From an uncultured Microbacterium sp. (GTDB taxonomy: Bacteria; Actinomycetota; Actinomycetes; Actinomycetales; Microbacteriaceae): 64,000 nt of DNA. The notes beneath the pieces are model-generated. The model ran no database searches and had not been told where the DNA came from. It worked only from the letters and a program-made list of their open reading frames with translations. The stretch's first letter is position 1. Every line of letters starts with the position of its first letter. Both the position numbers and the translations under genes were made by a program. The stretch covers positions 558,001 to 622,000 of the forward strand of contig NZ_FLQR01000001.1 of the NCBI RefSeq assembly GCF_900078385.1, in the 5' to 3' direction. Of this stretch, positions 42,442-51,731 are shown piece by piece.

Positions 42442-42723
42442 ATGCCGCGGTCGAACCGTCGCCGGCCGCAGCCGGCCGACGACTCCCTCGAACGTCTCCT
42501 GAGCGGCTGGAAGCGCACGGAGACCCGCCGCGGCACCACGTGGACCGTGCAGCCCGTGTCGGCCGCGCAGGCGCAGAAGACCTATACGTGCCCCGGGTGC
42601 GGGCGCGACGTCGTGCCCGGCACGGCGCACCTCGTCATCTGGCGCGCCGACGGCGTGCTGGGCGATGCCGCGGACCTCGCGGCACGTCGACACTGGCACA
42701 CGGCATGCTGGAGGATCAGCTGA
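42442..42723 (+). CDS. small Cys/His-motif protein (93 aa)
   Basis: Basic N-terminus, then CPGCG and a C-terminal RHWHTACW, together a plausible CxxC...HxxxC metal site. No named family is recognised. It begins 4 bp after the transglycosylase-like gene and ends 1 bp before the hydrolase gene, so it is probably cotranscribed with both. Confidence 0.65.
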   Translation: MPRSNRRRPQPADDSLERLLSGWKRTETRRGTTWTVQPVSAAQAQKTYTCPGCGRDVVPGTAHLVIWRADGVLGDAADLAARRHWHTACWRIS

Positions 42724-42724
42724 C

Positions 42725-43447
42725 ATGGAGATCCGCGGACCCGTCCTCCTGCCCGCGCGGCGCGAGGACATCGAACTCGAGACGCTCGACGGGCTGACGC
42801 TCGTCGGCGAGCTCGCGCTGCCCGCGACCGCCGAACCGGTCGCGACGCTCGTGACGCTGCATCCGCTGCCGACGGCAGGCGGCTTCATGGACTCCCACGT
42901 GCTGCGCAAGGCCGCGGGACGCCTGCCCGCCCTCGCCGACCTCGCCGTGCTCCGCTTCAACACGCGCGGCACGAGCTCGCCGCGCGGCACGAGCGACGGC
43001 GCGTTCGACGGCGGGCGCGCCGAGGCGTTCGACGTCGCGGCGGCGATGGACTTCGTGCGGGAGCGCGGACTGCCCCGTCCCTGGCTCGTGGGGTGGTCGT
43101 TCGGCACCGAGCTCGCCCTGAAGTACGGCCGCGACCACGACGTGGAGGGCATCATCCTGCTCTCGCCGCCGCTGCACCGCGCCACCGACGAGGACATCGC
43201 GGCGTGGGAGGGCACCCCGCGGAGCGTCATCGTCGTGGTGCCCGAGTTCGACGACTATCTGCGTCCGGACGAGGCGCGGCGGCGCTTCGCTCCCATCGGC
43301 CACGCCACCGTCATCGCGGTGGACGGCGGCAAGCACCTGTGGGTCGGGGAGACGCAGACCCGGCGTGTGCTGACCGAGATCGTCGCGGCCGTGAACCCGG
43401 ACGCGCTGCCGCTGCCGACCCAGTGGCACGGCGCGCCCGCCGAGTGA
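42725..43447 (+). CDS. alpha/beta hydrolase
   Basis: 240-aa alpha/beta-hydrolase fold. The nucleophile elbow is GWSFGTE with Ser125. The oxyanion-region block is LHPLPTAGGFMDS, and the likely catalytic His is in DGGKHLWVGE. Short members like this include esterases and dienelactone-hydrolase relatives; the substrate is unknown. ATG 42725 follows the Cys/His-motif gene by 1 bp. Confidence 0.82.
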   Translation: MEIRGPVLLPARREDIELETLDGLTLVGELALPATAEPVATLVTLHPLPTAGGFMDSHVLRKAAGRLPALADLAVLRFNTRGTSSPRGTSDGAFDGGRAEAFDVAAAMDFVRERGLPRPWLVGWSFGTELALKYGRDHDVEGIILLSPPLHRATDEDIAAWEGTPRSVIVVVPEFDDYLRPDEARRRFAPIGHATVIAVDGGKHLWVGETQTRRVLTEIVAAVNPDALPLPTQWHGAPAE

Positions 43448-43464
43448 TCAGAGCGCGCTGATCA
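43445..43464. terminator. possible bidirectional hairpin formed from the two stop codons
   Basis: TGATCAG (43445-43451) and CTGATCA (43458-43464) contain the stop codons of the convergent hydrolase and AI-2E family genes and can pair with a 6-base loop. The stem is only 7 bp, so termination is uncertain. Confidence 0.35.
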
Positions 43465-44541
43465 GAGCTCGTTCTGCCGCGGGATGATGACCTGTCGGTA
43501 GATGATGAGGATGGCGGCGGCCACCGGGATCGCGATCAGTGCGCCCAGCAGGCCCAGCAGCGATCCGCCGGCGAGGGCCGCGATCACGACGACCGCTCCC
43601 GGAACCGAGACGGCGCGGTTCATGATGCGCGGAGACAGCAGGTATGCCTCCACCTGCATGTAGATCACGTACCAGATGAGCGCCACGAGCGCCGTGAGCG
43701 GCGATCCGAGCCCGGGGATGAGGCAGGTCAGGACGATGATCGCCGAGCCCGTCAGCGTGCCGACGAGCGGGATGAGCGAGAAGAAGAACGCGATGACGGC
43801 GAGGACGGCGGGGAAGGGGGCGCCGATGATGCTGAGGAAGATCGCGCTCAGGACGCCGTTGATGATGCCGAGGAGACCCTGCCCCATGACGTAGTAGCCG
43901 ACGGAGTCCGTGATCTGCTCGGACAGGTCGACGAACCGCTCACGCTTGGAGGCGGGGACCAGCTGGTAGACGGCGGCCTTGAGCGACGGCGTGGAGGACG
44001 TGAAGTAGATCGTCAGGATCAGCACGATGATCGCGCCGGTCGATGCGGCGATGATGCCCCCGCCGATGCCGAGCAGGGTGGTGCCCACGGACGAGCCGAT
44101 CTCACCCATGTCGAGGGAGGCGTACCAGTCCGAGACGTACTGAAACACCTGGTCGACGTTCAGCAGGGGGAAGATGTCGTGCAGCCACTCCTTCGCGGCG
44201 TTCACGGGATCCCACGTGCCCGCGACCGCATCCTCGACCAGCGTCTGGATCTGCGTGACGAGCTGCGTGATCTGTCCCGCGATGATCGGCACGACCATGA
44301 GGATGATCCCCGCGAAGACGGCGAGGACCCCGACGAACGTCACGAGGAGGGCAGCCCAGCGGGGGAGTCCCCGCCGCTCCAGCCAGGACACGAGCGGGTC
44401 GAGGCCCAGCGACAGGAAGAGTGCCGTTCCCACGTACAGCAGCACCGTCTGCAGCGTCGTGATGCTCGTGATGAGCAGGATGCCGACACCGACGCCGAGC
44501 GTCGCGATCAGTGCGGTGCGGAACGGATGCTGGATCTTCAC
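43462..44541 (-). CDS. AI-2E family transporter (PerM/YdiK-like)
   Basis: 359-aa membrane protein of the AI-2E exporter superfamily with about eight hydrophobic segments. Typical features are an N-terminal pair of helices, a large polar loop (about 90-160), LSIIGAPFPAVLAVIAFFFS followed by LIPLVGTLTG, and a C-terminal SLLGLLGALIAIPVAAAI. Substrates vary in this family and cannot be predicted. The start is GTG 44541 with AGAGG upstream. A possible minus-strand -10, TATCCT, lies at 44579-44574. Confidence 0.88.
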   Translation of the reverse strand: MKIQHPFRTALIATLGVGVGILLITSITTLQTVLLYVGTALFLSLGLDPLVSWLERRGLPRWAALLVTFVGVLAVFAGIILMVVPIIAGQITQLVTQIQTLVEDAVAGTWDPVNAAKEWLHDIFPLLNVDQVFQYVSDWYASLDMGEIGSSVGTTLLGIGGGIIAASTGAIIVLILTIYFTSSTPSLKAAVYQLVPASKRERFVDLSEQITDSVGYYVMGQGLLGIINGVLSAIFLSIIGAPFPAVLAVIAFFFSLIPLVGTLTGSAIIVLTCLIPGLGSPLTALVALIWYVIYMQVEAYLLSPRIMNRAVSVPGAVVVIAALAGGSLLGLLGALIAIPVAAAILIIYRQVIIPRQNEL

Positions 44542-44573
44542 GGGCCCTCTTTCCGGGGGGTCTCTGTGGAGTC

Positions 44574-44579
44574 AGGATA
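44574..44579 (-). promoter_or_regulatory. possible -10 box TATCCT for the AI-2E family gene
   Basis: TATCCT on the minus strand would give a leader of about 25 nt containing the AGAGG ribosome site. Confidence 0.4.
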
Positions 44580-44643
44580 CGCAGGCGCGGCGCGCACAGG
44601 CGGCGCCTCGCCCGCTCCCGGGCGACATTCAGCCGGTATTCGC

Positions 44644-44649
44644 TAGTCT
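44644..44649 (+). promoter_or_regulatory. -10 box TAGTCT for the 593-aa protein and cnoX-like gene
   Basis: TAGTCT would start transcription near 44656 and give a leader of about 50 nt with GAGAGG. It is not a leaderless start. Confidence 0.5.
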
Positions 44650-44705
44650 GGAACGTCGATTGTGCATCCGCGGCGCGCGCTGCGGACGCAGAGAGGTGTC
44701 GTTTC

Positions 44706-46487
44706 GTGCGTTTCGTGTGGGCTGTGGCCGCGTTCGTGCTGGCCACGCTGATGATCGGTGCCGGCATCGCCCAGCGCACCGTGTTCCAGGGCCCCGAGAC
44801 CGAGAGCCAGGCGATCGAGATCGACGAGACCGCGCCGTACATCCTCGTCGACGGCAGCGTCCTGAACAGCCACCGCGGCGCGCAGACCTTCCGCGCGCGC
44901 GGCGACGGGGAGATCTTCGCGGCGTACGGCCGCACGAACGACATGACGCAGTGGCTCGCGACGAGCGACCACGTGCGGGTCACGCTCGACGACGACGGCG
45001 AGCTGTCGACCTCGTTCGTCGCCGCGCCGGCCCTGCCGGAGGGCGAGGAGCCGGCCGCGCTCACTCCGTCCGGCTCCGACCTGTGGCTCGACGAGTTCCA
45101 GCAGGAGGACGTCCTCGTGACCTCCCTGCAGCTGCCCGAGGACATGAGCATGCTCGTCGCGGCCGACGGCGTGCAGCCCGCGCCGTCCCGCCTCACCCTC
45201 ACCTGGCCGACGGGCGTCACGACGCCGTGGGCCGGACCGCTCATCGTCGGGGGCTGCATCGTCATGGCCGCCGGCATCGTCCTGTACATCCTCGGTCTCC
45301 GCCACGCGCGTCGCTCGCGCGGTCCTCGCCGGAAGGGCCTCCCGCTGACCCCGACCGAGCCCATCGATCTCGCCGTCGAGGGCGCCGACAAGGGCGTCAT
45401 CAGCGCCACGCCGACGCGCCGTCAGCTCTCGGCGGGCAAGCGCGCGTTCGCGCTCGTGCCCGCCCTCGCGGTCTCCGCACTGCTGTTCACCGGCTGCACC
45501 GCCGATGCGTGGCCGCAGCTCGGCGGTACGCCGACGCCGACACCCTCCGAGACCGTCATCGTCCCGGACGGGCAGGGACAGCCCGCCGTGACGGAGACGC
45601 AGGCGCAGCGCATCGTCACCCGCATCGCCGAACAGGTCGCGAAGGCCGACGAGGCCCAGGATGCCGATGCCGCCGCGACGCGCCTCGCAGGTCCCGCCCT
45701 CGCGGAGCGGCGGACCAACTACAAGCTGCGCGCCAAGCTGGACGACCAGCCGGCGCTGGACCCGATCCCGAGCGGCGCCCTGTCGATCGTGCTGCCGCAG
45801 GCGTTCGACGGCTGGCCGCGGACCTTCATGGCGGTCGTCGACGACCCGCAGGACAAGCAGTCGACCATCATGGCGATGTCGCAGGAAGACGCGTGGGCGG
45901 ACTACAAGCTCACGTACATCGCCAACCTCGCCGCCGACACCAGCATGAACGTCGCACCCGCCTACGTCGGCGCGACGGCCGTCGAGCCGAACTCCCCGTT
46001 CCTCGTCCTCCCGCCGGACCAGGTCGCCGCGGCCTATGCCGACATCCTGAACAAGGGCGACGACAGCGAGTTCACGTCGTTCTTCGACGAGGCGACCGAT
46101 ACTTTCCGGGCGGAGGTCGCGAAGGACCGCGCCGACCGTCTCGAGCAGTTCAACAAGACCGGGCAGAAGACCGGGAAGCTCTCGTTCGCGGCCACCGCGG
46201 GGGAGCAGGCCCCGGTCGCGCTCGCGACGCTCGACAGCGGCGCCATCGTCGCCGTCACGATCAACGAGAGCGACACGGTCACCCCGACGAACGACGACGC
46301 GGTCATCAAGGTGGACTCGAACCCGATCGTGAAGACCCTCGCCGGCGTGACGCAGTCCGCCACGGGCTTCACGACGACCTTCGCCGACCAGCTGTTCTTC
46401 TTCGTCCCGGCCCAGAGCTCCAGCGAGAGCATCCGGTTCCTGGGCTACTCGTCCAACATCCTCTCCGCCAAGGTGGTGAAGAAGTGA
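44706..46487 (+). CDS. 593-aa membrane protein with an internal lipobox, function unknown
   Basis: Three hydrophobic segments: an N-terminal anchor (about 3-22), a second at about 176-198 followed by RHARRSRGPRRK, and a third at about 247-263 that reads like a lipoprotein signal and ends in LFTGC (Cys264). A Thr-Pro linker and a large soluble domain (about 290-593) follow. No enzyme motif is recognised. It may be a fusion of a membrane protein with a lipoprotein. GTG 44706 has GAGAGG upstream; the downstream gene overlaps as GTGA. Confidence 0.75.
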   Translation: MRFVWAVAAFVLATLMIGAGIAQRTVFQGPETESQAIEIDETAPYILVDGSVLNSHRGAQTFRARGDGEIFAAYGRTNDMTQWLATSDHVRVTLDDDGELSTSFVAAPALPEGEEPAALTPSGSDLWLDEFQQEDVLVTSLQLPEDMSMLVAADGVQPAPSRLTLTWPTGVTTPWAGPLIVGGCIVMAAGIVLYILGLRHARRSRGPRRKGLPLTPTEPIDLAVEGADKGVISATPTRRQLSAGKRAFALVPALAVSALLFTGCTADAWPQLGGTPTPTPSETVIVPDGQGQPAVTETQAQRIVTRIAEQVAKADEAQDADAAATRLAGPALAERRTNYKLRAKLDDQPALDPIPSGALSIVLPQAFDGWPRTFMAVVDDPQDKQSTIMAMSQEDAWADYKLTYIANLAADTSMNVAPAYVGATAVEPNSPFLVLPPDQVAAAYADILNKGDDSEFTSFFDEATDTFRAEVAKDRADRLEQFNKTGQKTGKLSFAATAGEQAPVALATLDSGAIVAVTINESDTVTPTNDDAVIKVDSNPIVKTLAGVTQSATGFTTTFADQLFFFVPAQSSSESIRFLGYSSNILSAKVVKK

Positions 46488-47425
46488 GCGACATCGCTCC
46501 GGGTGCCGTCCTCCGCGGCGCCGTCGACCTGTCCACCCTTCGAGCGCGGGCCGCACAGCCCGCAGCCGATGCGCCCGCGGGCGCCGCGCCGACCGGCTCC
46601 GCGCCGTCGCTCGTCTTCGACGCGACCGACGAGACCTTCGGCCAGGTGCTCGAGCTCTCGCGCACCGTTCCGGTGGTCGTGGACCTGTGGGCGGAGTGGT
46701 GCGGGCCCTGCAAGCAGCTGAGCCCCATCCTGGAGGAGGTCGTCGGCGAGCTCGGCGGCCGGCTCGTCCTCGCAAAGGTCGACGTGGATGCGAACCCGCA
46801 GCTCGCGCAGGGCTTCCGCGCGCAGTCGATCCCGATGGTGGTCGCCCTCGTCGCCGGCCAGCCCGTGCCGCTGTTCACCGGCGCCGTCCCAGAGCAGCAG
46901 GTGCGCGAGGTGTTCGCGCAGCTGCTGCAGCTCGCGGCGCAGCACGGCGTCACCGGGACCGTGCCCCTCGAGACGGCGCCCGAGACGGCGGCGGAGGAGG
47001 AGGAGCCTCAGCTCCCCCCGCTGCACCTCGAGGCGTTCGACGCCATCGAGGCCGGCGACTACGCACGCGCCGTGAGCGCCTACGAGCGGGCGCTCGCGGA
47101 GAACCCGCGCGACGAGGACGCCCGCGCCGGCCTCGGCCAGGTGCGTCTCCTCGAGCGCATCCAGGGCGTCGACCTGCAGGCGGCCCGCGATGCGGCCGCG
47201 TCCGCGCCGACCGACATCCCGGCGCAGTTCACGGCGGCCGACCTCGACCTCGCCGGCGGTCACGTGGAGGACGCCTTCGCACGCCTCCTCGATCTGTTCG
47301 CGGCGCTCCCCGGCGACGAGCGCGCGCCGGTGCGCGAGCGGCTCCTCGATCTGTTCGGGCTCGTCGGCACGGCCGACCCGCGCGTCATCCGCGCGCGGGG
47401 CCGGCTCTCCAGCCTGCTGTTCTAG
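46484..47425 (+). CDS. CnoX (YbbN)-like thioredoxin-TPR co-chaperone
   Basis: 313-aa cytoplasmic protein. An N-terminal Ala-rich segment is followed by a thioredoxin domain (about 45-150) with WCGPCK (Cys73, Cys76), then an acidic linker and a TPR-like helical region. In E. coli, CnoX holds oxidant-damaged proteins for GroEL and lacks the CGPC pair. Here the redox-active motif is complete, so it could also reduce disulfides. The GTG start overlaps the upstream stop (GTGA). Confidence 0.85.
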   Translation: MSDIAPGAVLRGAVDLSTLRARAAQPAADAPAGAAPTGSAPSLVFDATDETFGQVLELSRTVPVVVDLWAEWCGPCKQLSPILEEVVGELGGRLVLAKVDVDANPQLAQGFRAQSIPMVVALVAGQPVPLFTGAVPEQQVREVFAQLLQLAAQHGVTGTVPLETAPETAAEEEEPQLPPLHLEAFDAIEAGDYARAVSAYERALAENPRDEDARAGLGQVRLLERIQGVDLQAARDAAASAPTDIPAQFTAADLDLAGGHVEDAFARLLDLFAALPGDERAPVRERLLDLFGLVGTADPRVIRARGRLSSLLF

Positions 47426-47434
47426 ACCGCGCCC

Positions 47435-49594
47435 TTAGACCGCGTCACCGCGGTCCTCCGGCGTGCGGTGGCCGAGCCACAGGACGCCCAGCGGCGGCAG
47501 GACCATGTGGGCGCGCCCGGACCCGTCCGCGTGCACGACCCCGAGGTTCCCGACACCGGACCCGCCGTAGATCTGCGCGTCCGAGTTCAGCAGCTCCGCC
47601 CATTCGCCGGCCTCGGGGAGGTCGAGCGCGAAGTCGTGGATCGGGGCGCCGGAGAAGTTGCAGACCACGGCCACCGTGTTGCCGTGGTGGTCGCGGCGTG
47701 CGAACGCGATGACGTTCGGGTTCCACGAGGGCTCGCCCAGCCGCTGGAACGCGGCGCCGTCGCTGTCGCGGGCCCACAGCGGCGCGTTGTCGCGGTAGAC
47801 GCGGTTCAGCGCGGCGACGAAGTCGTGCAGCTGACGGTGCGGCGGCTGGTCGAGGATCCACCAGTCGAGCCCGCGGCCCTCGGACCACTCCGACAGCTGC
47901 CCGAACTCCTGACCCATGAACAGCAGCTGCTTGCCCGGGTGCCCCCACATGTACGCGAGGTACGCGCGCATGTTCGCGAGCTTCTGCCAGTGGTCACCCG
48001 GCATCCGGGTGAACAGCGTGCCCTTGCCGTGCACGACCTCGTCGTGGCTGATCGGCAGGACGAAGTTCTCGGTGAAGGCGTAGACGAACGAGAACGACAG
48101 CTCGCCCTCGTGATGCGAGCGGTACATGGGGTCGCGCTTCATGTACACGAGCGAGTCGTTCATCCAGCCCATGTTCCACTTGAACCCGAATCCGAGGCCG
48201 CCCTGCGATGTCGGGGCGGTGACCCCCGGGAAGCTCGTGGACTCCTCGGCGATCATCGCGATGCCGGGGTAGCGCTTATACGCCGTCGCATTGACCTCCT
48301 GCAGGAAGCCCAGCGCCTCGAGGTTCTCCCGGCCGCCGTGCACGTTCGGCTCCCACTCGCCGGCTTCCCGCGAGTAGTCGAGGTACAGCATGGATGCCAC
48401 GGCATCCACCCGCAGACCGTCGACGTGGAACTCCTCGAGCCAGTACAGCGCGTTGGCGACGAGGAAGTTGCGGACCTCGCTGCGGCCGTAGTCGAAGATG
48501 AGCGTGCCCCAGTCGCGGTGCTCGCCGCGCCGGGGGTCGGCATGCTCGTAGAGCGCCTGTCCGTCGAAGCGGGCGAGGGCGAACTCGTCCTTCGGGAAGT
48601 GGCCCGGCACCCAGTCCATGATGACGCCGATGCCGGCTTGGTGCAGGCGATCGATGAGGTAGCGGAGGTCGTCCGGCGTGCCGAAGCGGCTCGTCGGGGC
48701 GTAGTAGCCGCTGACCTGGTATCCCCACGACCCGCCGAACGGGTGCTCGGCGAGGGGCATGAACTCGACGTGGGTGAAGCCCTGCGCGAGGACGTAGTGG
48801 ACGAGCGGATCCGCCGCGTCGCGATAGCCGAGACCCGGGCGCCACGAACCCAGGTGCACCTCGTACGTGGACATCGGCTTGTCGAGCGGGCTCTGCTGCG
48901 CGCGTGCCGTCATCCACTCGTCGTCGGCCCACGTGTAGTGGCTCTCCGTCACGACCGACGCGGTCGCGGGGGGCACTTCGGCCCACTGCGCCATCGGATC
49001 GGCCTTCTGGACCCATGCGCCGCTGTCGGTGAGGAGCTCGTACTTGTACGACGTGCCCGCGGCGAGGCCGGGGACGAACAGCTCCCACACGCCGCTCGCG
49101 CCCATCGAGCGCATCGCGTGGCCGGCGCCGTCCCACGAGTTGAAGTCGCCCGTCACGCGCACGGCGCGCGCGTTGGGCGCCCACACGGCGAAGGAGACCC
49201 CGTCGACCCCGGAGAAGTGCTGCACGTGCGCGCCGAGCACCTGCCACAGCTGCTCGTGTCGTCCCTCCCGGATGAGGTGGATGTCGAGCTCACCCAGCGT
49301 GGGCAGGTGGCGGTACGGGTCGTCCGCGCGATGGTCCGGGCCCCCGTCGTAGGTGGCGACGAGGTCGTAGGCGCGCGGCTGGGCGGCGGTGCGGCCCTCC
49401 CACACGCCGCTGCGGACGTGCGCGAGCTCGACGGAGGTCGCGTCGGCGAGCACCGCCGTGACCGTCTTCGCGAACGGGCGGCGCGCCCGGATGAGCCAGC
49501 CGGACCCCTCCTCGTGCGGGCCCAGGATGTCGTGCGGGGCGAAGTACGCGCCCGCCGCCACGGTGTCCAGGACGGAGTCGGACGGTCGATTCAT
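47435..49594 (-). CDS. glgB: 1,4-alpha-glucan branching enzyme
   Basis: GH13 enzyme forming alpha-1,6 branches. N-terminal carbohydrate-binding and beta-sandwich regions (about 1-220) precede the catalytic barrel. The nucleophile is Asp397 in DGLRVDAV, the acid/base is Glu450 in MIAEES, and the third acid is in ISHDEVVHGKG. Length 719 aa is normal. ATG 49594 overlaps the glgE stop (ATGA). In the GlgE pathway it branches the linear glucan made by GlgE. Confidence 0.96.
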   Translation of the reverse strand: MNRPSDSVLDTVAAGAYFAPHDILGPHEEGSGWLIRARRPFAKTVTAVLADATSVELAHVRSGVWEGRTAAQPRAYDLVATYDGGPDHRADDPYRHLPTLGELDIHLIREGRHEQLWQVLGAHVQHFSGVDGVSFAVWAPNARAVRVTGDFNSWDGAGHAMRSMGASGVWELFVPGLAAGTSYKYELLTDSGAWVQKADPMAQWAEVPPATASVVTESHYTWADDEWMTARAQQSPLDKPMSTYEVHLGSWRPGLGYRDAADPLVHYVLAQGFTHVEFMPLAEHPFGGSWGYQVSGYYAPTSRFGTPDDLRYLIDRLHQAGIGVIMDWVPGHFPKDEFALARFDGQALYEHADPRRGEHRDWGTLIFDYGRSEVRNFLVANALYWLEEFHVDGLRVDAVASMLYLDYSREAGEWEPNVHGGRENLEALGFLQEVNATAYKRYPGIAMIAEESTSFPGVTAPTSQGGLGFGFKWNMGWMNDSLVYMKRDPMYRSHHEGELSFSFVYAFTENFVLPISHDEVVHGKGTLFTRMPGDHWQKLANMRAYLAYMWGHPGKQLLFMGQEFGQLSEWSEGRGLDWWILDQPPHRQLHDFVAALNRVYRDNAPLWARDSDGAAFQRLGEPSWNPNVIAFARRDHHGNTVAVVCNFSGAPIHDFALDLPEAGEWAELLNSDAQIYGGSGVGNLGVVHADGSGRAHMVLPPLGVLWLGHRTPEDRGDAV

Positions 49595-51675
49595 CGGTGC
49601 CCCTTGACGTGGAGGATGTGGACGGGTTCGGCGAACGCGTCGAGCCGGACGAAGTTGTCCTGGTTCCAGGTCCACTGCGCCCCGGTGATCAGGTCCTCGA
49701 CGTCGTAATCGTGTCCCCGCGGGATGCCGAACTGCGACGAGTCGATGTGGACCGTGGTCTGCCGCATCGAGTGCGGGTCGACGTTCGCGACGACGATGAT
49801 CGTGTCGGACTCACCGGTCGGCGAGAGTGCCGCGGGCAGATGCTTGACGTACACGAGGATCGCGTCGTCGTCGCTCCAGTGGATGCTGAGGCCGCGCAGC
49901 TGACGGACGGCCGGGTGCGCACGGCGGATCTCGTTCAGGCGCCGGAGGTAGGGGGCGAGCGAGTCGCCGGCGGCCTCCGCGGCGGCCCAGTCGCGCACCT
50001 TGTACTCGTACTTCTCGTTGTCGATGTTCTCCTCGGAGCCCGGGCGCGCCACGTTCTCGAACAGCTCGTACCCGGCGTACACGCCGTAGGAGCCGGCGCC
50101 GGTCGCCGCGATCGCGGCGCGGGTCTTGTAGGCCGGCCGCCCGCCGTACTGGAGGTACTCCGTGAGGATGTCCGGGGTGTTGACGAAGAGGTTCGGCCGC
50201 ATGAAGTCGGCGGTCTCGTCCGAGATCCAGCCGAGGAACTCCTCGAGCTCCGCCTTCGTGTTCCGCCATGTGAAGTACGAGTAGCTCTGCTGGAAGCCCG
50301 CCATCGCGAGTCCCTGGAGGGGCGCGGGACGTGTGAACGCCTCGGCCAGGAAGACGACGTCCGGCTCTTCCGCGTTCACGGTCCGGATGAGCCACTCCCA
50401 GAACTGCAGGGGCTTGGTGTGCGGGTTGTCGACGCGGAAGATCTTCACGCCCTGCGCGATCCAGTGCCGGACGATCCGCAGCACCTCGGCGCGGATGCCG
50501 TCGGGGTCGTTGTCGAAGTTGACCGGGTAGATGTCCTGGTACTTCTTCGGAGGGTTCTCCGCGTAGGCGATCGAGCCGTCCGGCAGGGTCGTGAACCACT
50601 CCGGGTGGCTCGTGACCCACGGGTGATCCGGCGCCGCCTGCAGGGCGAGGTCGAGCGCGACCTCGAGTCCCTCCGTGCGGGCGGCGCGGACGAACGCGCG
50701 GAAGTCGGCGAGCGTTCCGAGGTCGGGGTGGACGGTGTCGTGACCGCCGGCCGCGGAGCCGATGGCCCAGGGCGACCCCGGGTCGCCGGGGCCGGCGGTG
50801 AGCGTGTTGTTGGGGCCCTTGCGGTTCCGCTCGCCGATCGGGTGGATGGGCGGCAGGTAGAGGACGTCGAACCCCATGTCGGCGACGGCGGGGAGGCGCT
50901 TGACCGCGGTGCGGAACGTGCCGCTGCGGATGGAGCCGTCCTTCAGCCGTCGGGCGCCCTCGGAGCGCGGGAAGAATTCGTACCACGCGCCGACGCCGGC
51001 CAGCTCGCGCTCCACGAGGAGCTCGCGGTCCTCGCCCACCGTCACGAGGGACTGCACGGGACGCTCGGCGAAGAAGCGCGCGATCGTGGGGTCGCGGACG
51101 ACGAGGAGCGCGCCGGTATCGTCGACGGACGCGTCCCGCAGCGTCGCGGCCGCCGTCGACAGCGCCCGCCGCTCGGCGACCGGTCGCGCGATCTCCGCGG
51201 CCGCCCGGTCGAAGAGCGTCGCGCCCATCTCCCGCATGAGCGGGGCGTCGACCCCGGCCGCGATCTTCAGGTCGGCGGCGTGCTCCCACGTCGCGAAGTC
51301 GTCGCCGAACGCCTCGAAGCGGAATCTCCAGACGCCCTGCTCGAGCGGGGCGATGAGGGTGCGCCAGCGGTCGAAACCGTCGTGCAGCGCCGCCAGGCGG
51401 TGCAGCGTCTCCGCGCCGGAGGGAGCGAACAGCCGCACGTGGACGCCGATGATGTCGTGGCCCTCGCGGAACGCGGTGACGCCGAAGGGCACCGCCTCGC
51501 CGGCGACCGCCTTGGGGCGGTACAGCCCGTCCGGCACGCCCGGCCGGGCGAGGCTCAGCGGGATGCGCCCGGCGCGTGTGTCCGCGGGCGGGGCTGCGGC
51601 GCCGGCGGGCCGCAGCGGGATCTGACCGTCGCTTCGCACGGAAGCAGGAGCGGAGGAACGCGTCGTCGTGGCCAC
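49591..51675 (-). CDS. glgE: alpha-1,4-glucan:maltose-1-phosphate maltosyltransferase
   Basis: GH13_3 enzyme that elongates glucan using maltose-1-phosphate. Landmarks are YEFFPRSEG, FDVLYLPPIHPIGERNRKG, the nucleophile region FRVDNPHTKPLQFWEWL, and FLAEAFTRPAPL. Length is 694 aa. GTG 51675 is 6 nt after TAGGTT (minus strand), a leaderless-type start. It is coupled to glgB. The maltose-1-phosphate suppliers TreS/Pep2 or GlgM are not in this window. Confidence 0.95.
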   Translation of the reverse strand: MATTTRSSAPASVRSDGQIPLRPAGAAAPPADTRAGRIPLSLARPGVPDGLYRPKAVAGEAVPFGVTAFREGHDIIGVHVRLFAPSGAETLHRLAALHDGFDRWRTLIAPLEQGVWRFRFEAFGDDFATWEHAADLKIAAGVDAPLMREMGATLFDRAAAEIARPVAERRALSTAAATLRDASVDDTGALLVVRDPTIARFFAERPVQSLVTVGEDRELLVERELAGVGAWYEFFPRSEGARRLKDGSIRSGTFRTAVKRLPAVADMGFDVLYLPPIHPIGERNRKGPNNTLTAGPGDPGSPWAIGSAAGGHDTVHPDLGTLADFRAFVRAARTEGLEVALDLALQAAPDHPWVTSHPEWFTTLPDGSIAYAENPPKKYQDIYPVNFDNDPDGIRAEVLRIVRHWIAQGVKIFRVDNPHTKPLQFWEWLIRTVNAEEPDVVFLAEAFTRPAPLQGLAMAGFQQSYSYFTWRNTKAELEEFLGWISDETADFMRPNLFVNTPDILTEYLQYGGRPAYKTRAAIAATGAGSYGVYAGYELFENVARPGSEENIDNEKYEYKVRDWAAAEAAGDSLAPYLRRLNEIRRAHPAVRQLRGLSIHWSDDDAILVYVKHLPAALSPTGESDTIIVVANVDPHSMRQTTVHIDSSQFGIPRGHDYDVEDLITGAQWTWNQDNFVRLDAFAEPVHILHVKGHR

Positions 51676-51681
51676 CTCTCG

Positions 51682-51687
51682 AACCTA
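51682..51687 (-). promoter_or_regulatory. -10 box TAGGTT for glgE-glgB
   Basis: TAGGTT on the minus strand ends 6 nt before GTG 51675, within the 56-bp gap after glgX. It could give a separate leaderless glgE-glgB transcript. Confidence 0.5.
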
Positions 51688-51731
51688 CCGCCGTTGCGTC
51701 CGCGGAGACAGTCGCGACGGCGAGCCGCGGG

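Noticed and set aside
47423..47455. Hairpin GACCGCG/CGCGGTC as a terminator after the CnoX-like gene
   Set aside because: The stem is only 7 bp and lies within the last codons of glgB; coding constraint explains it equally well.
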